A stretch of 64,000 nt of DNA from Variovorax sp. Root318D1 (GTDB lineage Bacteria; Pseudomonadota; Gammaproteobacteria; Burkholderiales; Burkholderiaceae_C). Positions 25,607 to 34,156 of this stretch are shown here, in pieces. Under the pieces are notes generated by a model. The model saw only the letters and a list, made by a program, of their open reading frames with translations, did no database searches and had not been told where the DNA came from. Within the stretch, counting starts at the first letter, position 1; every line of letters begins with the position of its first letter. Both the position numbers and the translations under genes were made by a program. Location of the stretch: assembly GCF_001424835.1 (NCBI RefSeq), contig NZ_LMCQ01000001.1, positions 342,284 through 406,283 of the forward strand. Reading direction: 5' to 3'.

Positions 25607-26398
25607 ATGAACGACATCATTTCAATCGGAGACATGCACGTGCGCGTGGCGGGCCACGGCCCGGCGCTCGTCTTTTGCCACGGCTTCACCACAACCGGCG
25701 AGTTCTGGCGCGAGCAGATGGGCGCGTTCTCGCGCGATCACCGAATGGTGGTGCCCGATCTGCCCGGCCATGGCCGCTCGGCATCGCCACGCTCCCGCCG
25801 CTACACGATCGACGCGTTCGTGAACGACCTCGTGCTGCTGTTCGACAAGCTGCGTCTCGACGACGCCATCCTGGTGGGGCTGTCGATGGGCGGCACGATC
25901 GCCCAGCGTTTCGCGCTCGCGCACCGGAGCCGCTTGCGCGCGCTGGTGCTGGTGGGCGCCACGCCGCACGGGCTCGGCCCCGACGTGAACGTGAAGAATG
26001 TGCTGCACGCCATCGACACCCTCGGCGTCACTGCGGCGAGCCAGGCGGTGATCGACCGCTCGTTCGCTTCCGCCGCCTCGGCCGAACTGGTCGCCTTTGC
26101 GCGCGACCAGGTGGCGCAGACACCGGAATTCGTCGCCCGCGAAGCCATCGTCTCGCTGAACGAGGCCGACAGCCGGGCGCAGCTCGCACGCCTGGCATTG
26201 CCGACGCTCGTCGTCTGCGGCGAGGAGGACGCCATCACGCCGCCGGCCGAGTCGCATGCGCTCGCCGCCGGCATTCCCGGCGCGACACTGCAGCTGGTGC
26301 CCAGCGCCGCGCACTTCCCGATGCTCGAGCAGCCCGAGCGTTTCAATGCGATCCTGCGCGACTTCATCGCTCGCGTTGACAACCGGAGCGGCGCTTGA
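25607..26398 (+). CDS. Alpha/beta-fold hydrolase (PcaD-like)
   Basis: 263 residues with the full catalytic set: nucleophile S93 in GLSMGG, Asp in CGEEDAITPP and His in SAAHFPML. The PGHGRS turn is typical of the 3-oxoadipate enol-lactonase/haloperoxidase group. As first gene of the likely sigma-54 operon it may act on an ester, lactone or amide formed from the nitrile-derived compound. The usual amidase partner of nitrile hydratase is not in this operon. ATG at 25607 is chosen; an ATG two codons earlier is equally possible. Confidence 0.85.
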   Translation: MNDIISIGDMHVRVAGHGPALVFCHGFTTTGEFWREQMGAFSRDHRMVVPDLPGHGRSASPRSRRYTIDAFVNDLVLLFDKLRLDDAILVGLSMGGTIAQRFALAHRSRLRALVLVGATPHGLGPDVNVKNVLHAIDTLGVTAASQAVIDRSFASAASAELVAFARDQVAQTPEFVAREAIVSLNEADSRAQLARLALPTLVVCGEEDAITPPAESHALAAGIPGATLQLVPSAAHFPMLEQPERFNAILRDFIARVDNRSGA

Positions 26399-26430
26399 CG
26401 CGCGTCCGCCATACATCAAGGAGTATGGAC

Positions 26431-28101
26431 ATGACAACAGCAGTTGAGACTTCCCCCGCCACCCCCGAGCGTTCGCGTGAAACGCGCCGAGTGGTCTTCG
26501 CCGCCGCGCTCGGCACCGTATTCGAGTGGTATGACTTTTTCATCTACGGCAGCCTTGCCGTGTTCTTCGGCGGGTTGTTCTTTCCGAAGGGCAACGAGTC
26601 GGCGGCCATCCTCGCGTCGCTTGCGACCTTCGGCGCAGGCTTCGTGCTGAGGCCCTTCGGTGCGATCGTCTTCGGGCGACTGGGCGATCTGGTCGGGCGC
26701 AAGAAGACCTTCCTGGTGACGATGATGATCATGGGCATTGCCACCGCCACGATCGGATTCCTGCCGACGTTTGAAACCATCGGCTGGGCCGCGCCCGCCA
26801 TCTTGGTGCTGCTGCGTCTTCTTCAAGGCCTGGCAATTGGCGGCGAGTTCGGCGGTGCCGTCACCTACATCGCCGAGCATTCCGATCCGCGGCGCCGCGG
26901 CTTCATGACGAGCTGGCTGCAGATCACCGGCACCATTGGGTTGCTTGTTTCGCTGGGCGTGATCCTGGCGCTGCGCTCGTCGATGTCCGTCGAGTCTTTC
27001 GCCTTGTGGGGATGGCGCGTGCCGTTCCTGCTGTCCATCGGGCTGCTCGCGTATTCGCTGTATGTACGCATGCGGCTGGAGGAGTCGCCGGTGTTCCTCG
27101 AGATGAAGGCGCACGGCAAGGGCTCGCGAAACCCGGTCAAGGACACCTTCGGCGATCCGCGCACCCTGCGCATCGTGCTGGTGACGATCTTCGGCGCCGT
27201 GGCCGGGCAGGCGGTGATCTGGTACACCGCGCACTTCTACAGCTTGCAGTTCCTCACCGCGACGCTCAAGCTGCCGCCGCAGTCCGCCTACGCCTACCTC
27301 ACGATCGCCCTGGTGCTGGCCACGCCATTCTTCGTGCTTTTCGGTTGGCTGTCCGACCTGATCGGGCGCAAGTGGATCATGCTGACGGGTTGCTTGCTCT
27401 CCGCGATCCTGTTCATGCCGCTTTTCCAGGGCATGGCCAAGTACGGCAATCCGGCCCTGGAGGAGTTCCGCGCCCGCACCCAGGTCGTCATCCAAGGCGG
27501 CGATTGCAGCGAGGACCAGTCCTTCATCGGCCAGCTGTTCCAGCCGAAGGCGACCAAGCCGTGCACGCGCGCCCGCTCGTTCCTGGCCGCGCAAGGCGTG
27601 CCGTACACCTTGCAGCCGCAGGCGGGCGAGCTGCAGTTCGTGGTCGCCGAAACGACGCTGACCGGTTTCGATGAAGCGGCACTGCGCCGCGTGCTGGTGG
27701 AGCGCGGCATGCCGCTCACGGCGGATCCGGCACGCGTGAATGCGCCCATGGTCGTGCTGATGCTGTTCGTGCTGGTCTTCCTCGCGACCATGGTGTACGG
27801 TCCGATGGGCGCGTTCCTCGTCGAGCAGTTTCCGACGCAGGTGCGCTACAGCGGCGTCTCCGTGGCTCTGCAGTTCGGCAACGGCTGGATCGGCGGCTTC
27901 GCGCCGTTCATCGCCACTGCGATGGTCGTGAGCAGCGGCGACATCTTCCGCGGCCTCATCTACACGATTGCCGTAGCGCTGCTTACGCTGGTGATCGGTG
28001 CGTTCTGCATTCGTGACCGCCGGGGGCTTGACATGCGCGAGCCCGTAGCCGCATCGGAAACGCCGCCTGCCGCTTCGAAGCTCGCTGCGTCGCAACAGTA
28101 G
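26431..28101 (+). CDS. MFS transporter, metabolite:H+ symporter (ShiA/ProP) family, with large extra loop
   Basis: 556 residues, 12 expected membrane helices. Family signature FEWYDFFIYGSLAVFFG at the N-terminus, GRLGDLVGRKKTF after TM2 and GGEFGGAVTYIAEHSDPRRRG near TM5. A segment of about 90 residues rich in polar groups with two cysteines (GGDCSEDQ and ATKPCTR) interrupts the helices after TM8 or so; long MHS members share such loops. The ATG at 26431 has AAGGAG 7 nt upstream. Probably imports the acid, amide or nitrile that induces the operon. Confidence 0.9.
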   Translation: MTTAVETSPATPERSRETRRVVFAAALGTVFEWYDFFIYGSLAVFFGGLFFPKGNESAAILASLATFGAGFVLRPFGAIVFGRLGDLVGRKKTFLVTMMIMGIATATIGFLPTFETIGWAAPAILVLLRLLQGLAIGGEFGGAVTYIAEHSDPRRRGFMTSWLQITGTIGLLVSLGVILALRSSMSVESFALWGWRVPFLLSIGLLAYSLYVRMRLEESPVFLEMKAHGKGSRNPVKDTFGDPRTLRIVLVTIFGAVAGQAVIWYTAHFYSLQFLTATLKLPPQSAYAYLTIALVLATPFFVLFGWLSDLIGRKWIMLTGCLLSAILFMPLFQGMAKYGNPALEEFRARTQVVIQGGDCSEDQSFIGQLFQPKATKPCTRARSFLAAQGVPYTLQPQAGELQFVVAETTLTGFDEAALRRVLVERGMPLTADPARVNAPMVVLMLFVLVFLATMVYGPMGAFLVEQFPTQVRYSGVSVALQFGNGWIGGFAPFIATAMVVSSGDIFRGLIYTIAVALLTLVIGAFCIRDRRGLDMREPVAASETPPAASKLAASQQ

Positions 28102-28112
28102 CCCGGACCGCC

Positions 28113-29135
28113 ATGGCTCCCGCCAAGATCCCCGTCACGATCGTCACCGGCTTCCTCGGGGCCGGCAAGACCACGCTCGTGAACCACCTGCTGGCGCAGT
28201 GCAGCGGCACCTACATCGGCATCATCGTCAACGAGTTCGGCGAGGTCGGCATCGATGGGCAGCTGATCGTCGCCGATGACCAGCCGCTGATCGAGATCAC
28301 CAATGGCTGCGTCTGCTGCACGGTGCGAAAGGACCTGACAGCGGCGGTGAACGAGCTCCTGGAACGCGCCGAACGCCCGATCGAGCGGCTGATCATCGAG
28401 ACCTCCGGCCTGGCCGATCCCGCTCCGGTGCTGCAGAGCTTTCTTGCCGATCCCGCCTTGTTGCAACTCGTGGAACTCGAGTCGGTGGTCACCGTCGCCG
28501 ATGCCCGTCACATCCTGCTCCATATCGGCGACGACATCGTGCGCGAGCAGATCGCCTTCGCCGACGTGATCGTGCTCAACAAAGTCGAGATCCCCAGCGC
28601 ACCAGAGCTGGAGCAACTCGAGAGAGCACTGCGCCGGCTGAATCCGCCCGCGCACCTGGTCCGGACCGAGCGAGCGCAGGTTTCGGCCGCCGAGCTGCTG
28701 GGCACGAAGCGCTTCTCGCTGCCGCACGTGCTGTCGATCGAACCCGATCTGCTGGACGGCGAGGCGCATGACCACGAGCACGACACCTCGATCGTCTCGT
28801 GCTGCATTGAAACCGATGGTGCAATCGATCCGGAGCGGTTCAGCCGCTGGATGAACCAGCTGGTCCAACGCGAAGGCGCGCGGCTGATGCGCACGAAGGG
28901 CGTGCTTCACTTCGACGGCGAGGCGCGGCAGTTCCACTGTCACAGCGTGCACATGCTGCTCGATGCACGGCCTGGGCGGCGGTGGGGCCCCGACGAGCCG
29001 CGCCGCAGCAAGCTGGTCTTCATCGGGCGGGAACTGGCGGGCGACGCCTTGCGCGAGGGCTTTCTCGGATGCCTGGCGGTTCAGCCTGAACGAACGCCGG
29101 CTCCTGCCGCCGAATCTGAAATGGAGCATCCATGA
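28113..29135 (+). CDS. CobW/P47K-family GTPase, probable nitrile hydratase metallochaperone
   Basis: 340 residues. Walker A GFLGAGKTT (residues 13-21), metal-binding motif C66-V-C68-C69, switch/Walker B segment IIETSGLADP and guanine motif LNKVE. The CobW C-terminal domain follows, with a His-rich stretch (HDHEHD). COG0523 GTPases load metals into target enzymes. Its stop overlaps the nitrile hydratase beta start (ATGA), so it very probably helps cobalt insertion. P47K activators are better known with iron-type enzymes, so the pairing with a cobalt-type site is notable. Confidence 0.9.
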   Translation: MAPAKIPVTIVTGFLGAGKTTLVNHLLAQCSGTYIGIIVNEFGEVGIDGQLIVADDQPLIEITNGCVCCTVRKDLTAAVNELLERAERPIERLIIETSGLADPAPVLQSFLADPALLQLVELESVVTVADARHILLHIGDDIVREQIAFADVIVLNKVEIPSAPELEQLERALRRLNPPAHLVRTERAQVSAAELLGTKRFSLPHVLSIEPDLLDGEAHDHEHDTSIVSCCIETDGAIDPERFSRWMNQLVQREGARLMRTKGVLHFDGEARQFHCHSVHMLLDARPGRRWGPDEPRRSKLVFIGRELAGDALREGFLGCLAVQPERTPAPAAESEMEHP

Positions 29136-29899
29136 AACTTCAGCATGCGCTGGGCGGTCTCGAGAACCTCGGGCCTGTGAGCGTCGAAACGCGAGTCTTC
29201 GTGCAGGAATGGGAGAAGCGCATCTTCGGCATCCACACGGTGATGATGGCCGAGAGCGCCCACCTCGCAGAGGCATTGCCCAGATATCCGATGGCCAGCT
29301 TGCCCACCACGTTCAAGCACACCTGGACCTGGGCCTCGCTGCGCACCGGTGCCGAGGGCATGCAGCCCTTCGAGTACTTCAAGTTCCGCTACTACGAGAA
29401 GTGGCTGATGGGCATCAGCCAGTTTTTTGTCGACAAGGGGTACATCACCGCCGAAGAGCTGGCGCAGTTGACTGCACGCTACCGCGCCCAGCCGGACGCA
29501 CTGCTTCCTGAGCGACCGAACGAAGCGATCAAACGCCAGATCGTCGACTACCTTCTGCAAGGCGATTCCAGCCTGCGGCCGCTGCCGCATGCACCGCGGT
29601 TCACGGTCGGCCAGACGGTGCAGGTGGCCGACCCCGCGGCGGCCGACCACACGCGGCTACCCGGCTACTTGCGCAACAAGAAGGGCACTGTCCGCGAGGT
29701 ATACCCGGGCGCCTTCGAGTATTTCTGCTCGACAGGACCGGACGGGTTGGAAGGACCGATGCCGGTGTACCGCGTTGCGTTCGATGCGCGCGACATCTGG
29801 GGTCCCGACCTCTGCGAACCGAATACGACGATCTACGCCGACCTCTTCGAGGTCTACCTGCAATGTCGAACGCCCAAGGAAGAAGAGAAAACGCCATGA
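29132..29899 (+). CDS. nthB: Nitrile hydratase beta subunit
   Basis: 255 residues. The N-terminal helical arm and the C-terminal SH3-like barrel (FTVGQTVQVADPAAADHTRLPGYLRNKKGTV) match nitrile hydratase beta. It pairs with alpha to hydrate nitriles to amides. The gene precedes alpha, the order used by high-mass cobalt-type enzymes. It overlaps cobW-like by 4 nt and alpha by 4 nt, a translationally coupled set. The DLCEPNTTIYADLFEVYL ending is typical. Confidence 0.95.
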   Translation: MKLQHALGGLENLGPVSVETRVFVQEWEKRIFGIHTVMMAESAHLAEALPRYPMASLPTTFKHTWTWASLRTGAEGMQPFEYFKFRYYEKWLMGISQFFVDKGYITAEELAQLTARYRAQPDALLPERPNEAIKRQIVDYLLQGDSSLRPLPHAPRFTVGQTVQVADPAAADHTRLPGYLRNKKGTVREVYPGAFEYFCSTGPDGLEGPMPVYRVAFDARDIWGPDLCEPNTTIYADLFEVYLQCRTPKEEEKTP

Positions 29900-30525
29900 T
29901 CAGCGATCTGTTCAAGTACAACGACGAGCGCGAAGCGGCGAGTGCCGCGAAGGTGCGCGCGCTGGAGGCCCTGCTGATCGAGAAAGGCGTGATCGGCAGC
30001 GACTCGGTCGATGCGGTGCTCGATCATTTCGAGAAGATCGCGGGACCGTTCAACGGCGCGCGCATCGTTGCGCGGGCATGGGTCGATCCGGCCTACAAGG
30101 AGCGCTTGCTCGCCGACACCCCCAAGGCCATTGCCGAACTTCAGCTGCCATTGGGCATGGAGGGCGCCGAAGGTGAGCACATGGCCGCAGTGGCCAACGG
30201 TCCGGGTGTGCACAACCTGATCATCTGCACGCTCTGTTCCTGCTATCCGTGGCCGGTGCTTGGGCTGCCGCCGTACTGGTACAAGGATCCGGTGTTCCGC
30301 GCCCGAGGCGTGCGCGAGCCGCGAGCAGTCTTGCGCGAGTTCGGCGTGCCGATAAGCGATCACATCGAAGTGAAGGTGTGGGACAGCAGCGCGCAGATCC
30401 GCTGGTTCGTTGTGCCTGAGCGGCCCGCCAACACTGATGGCTTCAGCGAAGAGCAACTGGCTGCGCTGGTCACGCCAGAGGCGATGATGGGCGTCGCGCT
30501 GGTACCGCCGCCTATAGCGGCCTGA
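29896..30525 (+). CDS. nthA: Nitrile hydratase alpha subunit, cobalt type
   Basis: 209 residues from the ATG at 29896. The metal claw is C111-T-L-C114-S-C116; Thr at the second position marks cobalt-type enzymes (iron types have Ser). The following YPWPVLGLPP and YWYKD segments complete the active site. The two inner cysteine positions (114 and 116) would be oxidised in the mature enzyme. A 4-nt overlap with beta gives the start; an earlier in-frame ATG (29863) would sit deep in the beta gene. Confidence 0.95.
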   Translation: MISDLFKYNDEREAASAAKVRALEALLIEKGVIGSDSVDAVLDHFEKIAGPFNGARIVARAWVDPAYKERLLADTPKAIAELQLPLGMEGAEGEHMAAVANGPGVHNLIICTLCSCYPWPVLGLPPYWYKDPVFRARGVREPRAVLREFGVPISDHIEVKVWDSSAQIRWFVVPERPANTDGFSEEQLAALVTPEAMMGVALVPPPIAA

Positions 30526-30536
30526 GGCGGAGTGCC

Positions 30537-30884
30537 ATGTTCACTCGCTTCGAGGAATATGCAGCTTCTCAGATGTTGGGCCATGCCGACTCGCCGCCGC
30601 GCAACCAGGGCAAGCTGTTTTTTGCAGAGGCCTGGCAACGGCAGCTCTTCGGGTTGACGCTGGCCGTGGCCAAGCAGGGGCACTTCGACTGGGAGGACTT
30701 CCGCCAGCACTTGATTGAATCGATCGGCGACTGGGAACGGCTCGACTGCACTGCGCAGCCGCCCTGGGACTACTACGAGCGGTTCTTTGGGGCGCTGCTG
30801 CAGGTTCTGGCGCGGCAGCAGGTGGTCACTGAAGGCGAACTGGCCTGGGTCCTGGCCGATCGGCCGTTGCGGAGCCATGAATGA
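30537..30884 (+). CDS. Nitrile hydratase accessory protein (P14K/NHase activator family)
   Basis: 115 residues resembling the N-terminal arm of the beta subunit (NQGKLFFAEAWQRQLFGLTLAVAKQGHFDWEDFRQHLIESI). Such proteins act as self-subunit-swapping chaperones that deliver cobalt-loaded alpha subunit to apoenzyme. Start ATG 11 nt after the alpha stop; its stop overlaps the cobalt transporter start. Confidence 0.9.
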   Translation: MFTRFEEYAASQMLGHADSPPRNQGKLFFAEAWQRQLFGLTLAVAKQGHFDWEDFRQHLIESIGDWERLDCTAQPPWDYYERFFGALLQVLARQQVVTEGELAWVLADRPLRSHE

Positions 30885-31714
30885 ACGCCGAGTGGCCGTC
30901 CTTTTCGGGCTTGGTCCTGATGTTCGCTTTGGGGTTGCGGCACGGGTTGGACCCGGACCACATTGCCTGTATCGACGGACTGACCTGGCGGGCACTCAAT
31001 CATTCGCACGCCCATGCAGGTTGGATTGGGACCTTGTTCGCGCTCGGTCACGGCCTGCTGGTCACGCTGATCGCGGTGGCCGTCAGCAAGCTGGCGCTGC
31101 ACTTCGATCCGCCGGCTCTTGTGGTGACCGTTTTCGGATGGATTCCCACCTTGCTGCTGATCGTGGTTGGTTGCCTCAATCTGCGCCTGCTGTTGCGCAG
31201 GGACGAGGCCTACGCGCCGACTGGTTGGAGAATGAGCCTGATCCCTGCGCGCTTGCGGCAGCAGACGAGTGCCTGGTCGGTGGTGGTCATCGGCGTGCTG
31301 TTCGCCACCGTCTTCGATACCGCCACACAGGCGGCAGCCTGGGGCTACGTCGCCAGCAACAAGAACGGCGGTGCATGGGCTGCCTTGCTCGCGGGGATGA
31401 CCTTCACGGCAGGAATGATGGTCACCGATACGCTGGACGGCCGCATCATCTGCCGGATCGGCCGAGGCATCGAAAATCCCGAGGCAGGGCGCCGCGTGCG
31501 CCGGACACTGGGCTGGCTCATCGTTGCCATCTCATTTGGCGTAGCTGTCTACAACCTGGCCAAGGCGTTGTTGCCGGAAGTCGAACTCGACGACATGGCG
31601 TTTTCATTCGCCGGCGCTGCGCTGATTGTTGTCATGCTGGGCATCTGGGCGTGGAGTACCAGGCGCGCACGCAGTGCGCGAGCGGCCGTCATGCCGTCGG
31701 CTGGCGCACCCTAG
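30881..31714 (+). CDS. NiCoT-family nickel/cobalt permease (NhlF/HoxN-like)
   Basis: 277 residues with about eight membrane helices. The signature helix reads LGLRHGLDPDHIACIDGLT, the HX4DH-type metal site of NiCoT transporters, and LGHGLLVTLIAV and the TQAAAWG segment follow. In Rhodococcus, NhlF supplies cobalt to nitrile hydratase, and linkage here says the same. It overlaps the accessory gene by 4 nt and ends the operon; a cobalamin riboswitch starts about 65 nt after its stop. Confidence 0.93.
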   Translation: MNAEWPSFSGLVLMFALGLRHGLDPDHIACIDGLTWRALNHSHAHAGWIGTLFALGHGLLVTLIAVAVSKLALHFDPPALVVTVFGWIPTLLLIVVGCLNLRLLLRRDEAYAPTGWRMSLIPARLRQQTSAWSVVVIGVLFATVFDTATQAAAWGYVASNKNGGAWAALLAGMTFTAGMMVTDTLDGRIICRIGRGIENPEAGRRVRRTLGWLIVAISFGVAVYNLAKALLPEVELDDMAFSFAGAALIVVMLGIWAWSTRRARSARAAVMPSAGAP

Positions 31715-31779
31715 TGCCCGAGGCGGCGGCGCGCAAGACAACCGGGCAGCGCATCGCGCGAGCGGAGGTGACCGCTGTG

Positions 31780-32012
31780 ATCAGCCCGTTGGTGCTCGCT
31801 TCGTCTTTCCGGTCGAAGCGGTTCAACGGGAATCAGGAGGGGTGGTGCGGCAAGCCATCGCGCGCCCTAACCTGAGCTGCCCCCGCAACGTTAAGCGAAC
31901 GTGAGCCCTCGTGCTCGCCGCTCGTGTCTGTAGCCCACTAGGCAATCCGCGCAATCTGCGCGGCCTGGGAAGGGAACACGGGTCGTCTTCGCCAGCCCGG
32001 ATACCCGCTTTC
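31780..32012 (+). promoter_or_regulatory. Cobalamin riboswitch (class I)
   Basis: All main conserved blocks occur in order on the plus strand. They are GGTGCTCGC (31791), AACGGGAATCAGG (31825), the B12 box GAGCTGCCCCCGCAACG (31873-31889), then CCCACTAGG (31934), CTGGGAAGG (31964) and the closing GCCAGCCCGGATACCCGC (31991-32008). The CAGG/CCTG arms flank a long variable P3 stem. The downstream gene is an AraC/GyrI regulator 180 nt away, not a B12 or cobalt gene, while a cobalt permease lies directly upstream. So it looks orphaned or rearranged. Confidence 0.85.
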
Positions 32013-32191
32013 TCGTGCGGCTGCGGGCTCGTGGTCGCTTTCTCGGGTTCCGCAAACGTCTTGTCGTCCTGGCCACTCTGACTGGCACGCGGCCACAGTT
32101 GGCAACGAACGGACTTTCGCGGCCAGTCTGGGCCTGAGAGTCGCAAGATCGGCTAAGCAGACCGCCCGCGGCAGCGGCACACTTGGCAGTG

Positions 32192-33052
32192 ATGAGAACT
32201 GATCGAGCTGAGCAGAACTACAGGGTCCGTGTCGCGCGCATCGTTGCCGTGATCGTTGCTGACCCGATGGCGGAGCATCGCCTTGAAGATCTGGCGCGCA
32301 TGGCGCATTTCTCCCCGTACCACTTCCACCGCGTCTACAGCAGCGTCGCCGGCGAGACCGTTGCTGCGACAGTGCGTCGCGTGCGCTTGGCGCTTGCGAC
32401 ACGTATGTTGGAGAACAGCGTCCAGAGCATCACTCAGGTAGCTCTGGCCGTAGGCTATGAGAGCCCGCAGGCGTTCACGCGTGCCTTCGGCCAATTCACC
32501 GGCCAGTCCCCAAGCGAGTTCAAGGGGCAGATGCACCGGCTGGAATTGAACGCCGATGAGGCGCGGCACGAATCTGACCCCCAGGCAGCACCAACCGTGC
32601 GGATAGTCGATCGCCCCGCGCAGCGTGTGTATGCGCTGCGGCATCGCGGGCCACTTGCCACCATTCCTCACACGCAAAGGCGGCTGCACCTTCATTGCGC
32701 CACCAACGCCGTGTCGGAATCGCTCGGGGCGTCTTATGGCGATTCCGAGGACGCTGAGGGCTTCAGGTACTACGCTGCGGCCTCGTCGCCCGAGCCTTGG
32801 CCTGTCGTTGACGCAGAGATCGAAATGCTGGACATCCCGGCCGGCCGTTACGCGCTGCACTGCCTTGCCGGCCCTTACGCCCGTATCAGCGCGGCGATCA
32901 ATGCGCTCTACAGCCGGTGGCTGCCGGGTAGTGGCTATGAACCGGACGATCGGCCGACGTTGGAGCACTACATGAACTCTCCGCGCACCGCCACCCAAGC
33001 GGACCTGCGCACCGACCTGTTGATCCCCATTCGTTCCGCGAGCGCCCAATGA
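32192..33052 (+). CDS. AraC-family regulator with GyrI-like effector domain
   Basis: 286 residues: N-terminal AraC double helix-turn-helix (HRLEDLARMAHFSPYHFHRVYSSVAGET, ITQVALAVGYESPQAFTRAFGQFTGQSPSEF), then a GyrI-like domain (VRIVDRPAQRVYALRHRGP) of the Rob/SbmC type that binds cationic drugs or other ligands. Its 3' end overlaps the secreted hydrolase start by 4 nt. It lies 180 nt after a cobalamin riboswitch, in principle within reach of it. ATG at 32192 is preferred to the TTG three codons upstream. Confidence 0.9.
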   Translation: MRTDRAEQNYRVRVARIVAVIVADPMAEHRLEDLARMAHFSPYHFHRVYSSVAGETVAATVRRVRLALATRMLENSVQSITQVALAVGYESPQAFTRAFGQFTGQSPSEFKGQMHRLELNADEARHESDPQAAPTVRIVDRPAQRVYALRHRGPLATIPHTQRRLHLHCATNAVSESLGASYGDSEDAEGFRYYAAASSPEPWPVVDAEIEMLDIPAGRYALHCLAGPYARISAAINALYSRWLPGSGYEPDDRPTLEHYMNSPRTATQADLRTDLLIPIRSASAQ

Positions 33053-34011
33053 GCCCGACCCGTCTTTTTTCTCTCGCCGCCACGCTGTGCCTGGCGACAA
33101 CCCTGGCGCATGCCGCCGGTTTCGGTTTCATCGAGGTGCCCGCCGGCAATGATGGTCCGGCGTTGCGTGGTGCGGTTTGGACGCCTTGCAAGGCCCCAGC
33201 TGGCCGCATCGCACTCGACCAATTGGCGATTGATGGAGTGAAGGATTGCCCGATCGAAGGAACAAGGCTCCCTCTCATCATCGTGTCGCATGGTCAAGGT
33301 GGCTCGCTTCTCGGGCATCACGACACCGCGAGCGCTCTCGCGGACGCCGGCTTCGTCGTCGCGTCGATCAGCCACGCAGGCGACAACTTCCAGGATCGGA
33401 GCCGCCGGGACGATCTGTTGATATTCACCTCACGCCCTGCGGACATGAAGCGGTTGGCCGACTACATGCTCGGGGCCTGGGCTGGAGGTCCGAAGCTGAA
33501 TCCGGATCGAGTAGGGATTTTCGGTTTCTCGCGAGGAGGCTACACGGGCCTGGTTGCGGCCGGCGCTGTGCCGAATTTCAAGCTGCGCGATGATCTTTGC
33601 CCGCCGCTCTCGTTCAGACCGCTTTGCCGGAAGATCCGTGGCGATGAGCAACCCCCTCCGCCCGTGCCAGACCCGCGCATCAAGGCGGCCGTGATCGTCG
33701 ATCCGCTGAGCTTCTTCAATGCCGAGGGGCTGAAAGGTGTGGCGGTGCCGATTCAACTGTGGGCTTCTCAGCATGGAGGCGACGGGGTCACGCCGCAGAG
33801 CGTGGAAGCAGTTCGCCGCGATTTGCCCAAGCCTCCCGACTGGCATGTAGCGGCCAACGCCGCACACTTCGCCTTTCTTGCGCCATGCACGCCTGCGCTG
33901 ACCCGGGCTGCGCCTGAGATCTGTGCCGACAAAGCCGGATTTGACCGCGTGGCCTTCCACAGCGCGTTCAACAGCGACGTGGTGGGCTTCTTTCGCCGCA
34001 CGCTTCAATAG
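33049..34011 (+). CDS. Exported alpha/beta hydrolase (dienelactone-hydrolase/PAF-acetylhydrolase-like)
   Basis: 320 residues with a signal peptide (cleavage near AHA-AGFG, residue 22). It has an oxyanion segment VSHGQGGS and nucleophile S161 in GFSRGG; a His in NAAHFAFL likely completes the triad. Proteins of this build are annotated as predicted dienelactone hydrolases. Co-transcribed with the AraC/GyrI gene (4-nt overlap). Two cysteine-containing insertions (DLCPPLSFRPLC; PCTPALTRAAPEIC) suggest periplasmic disulfides. Confidence 0.85.
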   Translation: MSPTRLFSLAATLCLATTLAHAAGFGFIEVPAGNDGPALRGAVWTPCKAPAGRIALDQLAIDGVKDCPIEGTRLPLIIVSHGQGGSLLGHHDTASALADAGFVVASISHAGDNFQDRSRRDDLLIFTSRPADMKRLADYMLGAWAGGPKLNPDRVGIFGFSRGGYTGLVAAGAVPNFKLRDDLCPPLSFRPLCRKIRGDEQPPPPVPDPRIKAAVIVDPLSFFNAEGLKGVAVPIQLWASQHGGDGVTPQSVEAVRRDLPKPPDWHVAANAAHFAFLAPCTPALTRAAPEICADKAGFDRVAFHSAFNSDVVGFFRRTLQ

Positions 34012-34036
34012 CTCGTATACCAATAGGCGCCCGCTT

Positions 34037-34156
34037 CGAAGAGCGGTGGGGGCAGGGGACTCGCTGCTGTTCGAAGCGACCGCGCTGCATGGGATCGAGG
34101 CGATTCAGACTGGGCCGGTGTCGTACCTGTCGGTGGTGTTCACGCTGCGCGAATGA
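34037..34156 (+). pseudogene. C-terminal stub of a cupin-domain regulator
   Basis: About 37 codons reading GDSLLFEATALHGIEAIQTGPVSYLSVVFTLRE and then a stop. This looks like the last strands of a cupin such as those in XRE-cupin regulators. Nothing upstream continues the domain; the preceding gene ends 25 nt earlier in the same frame. Best read as a gene truncated by deletion. Confidence 0.5.
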
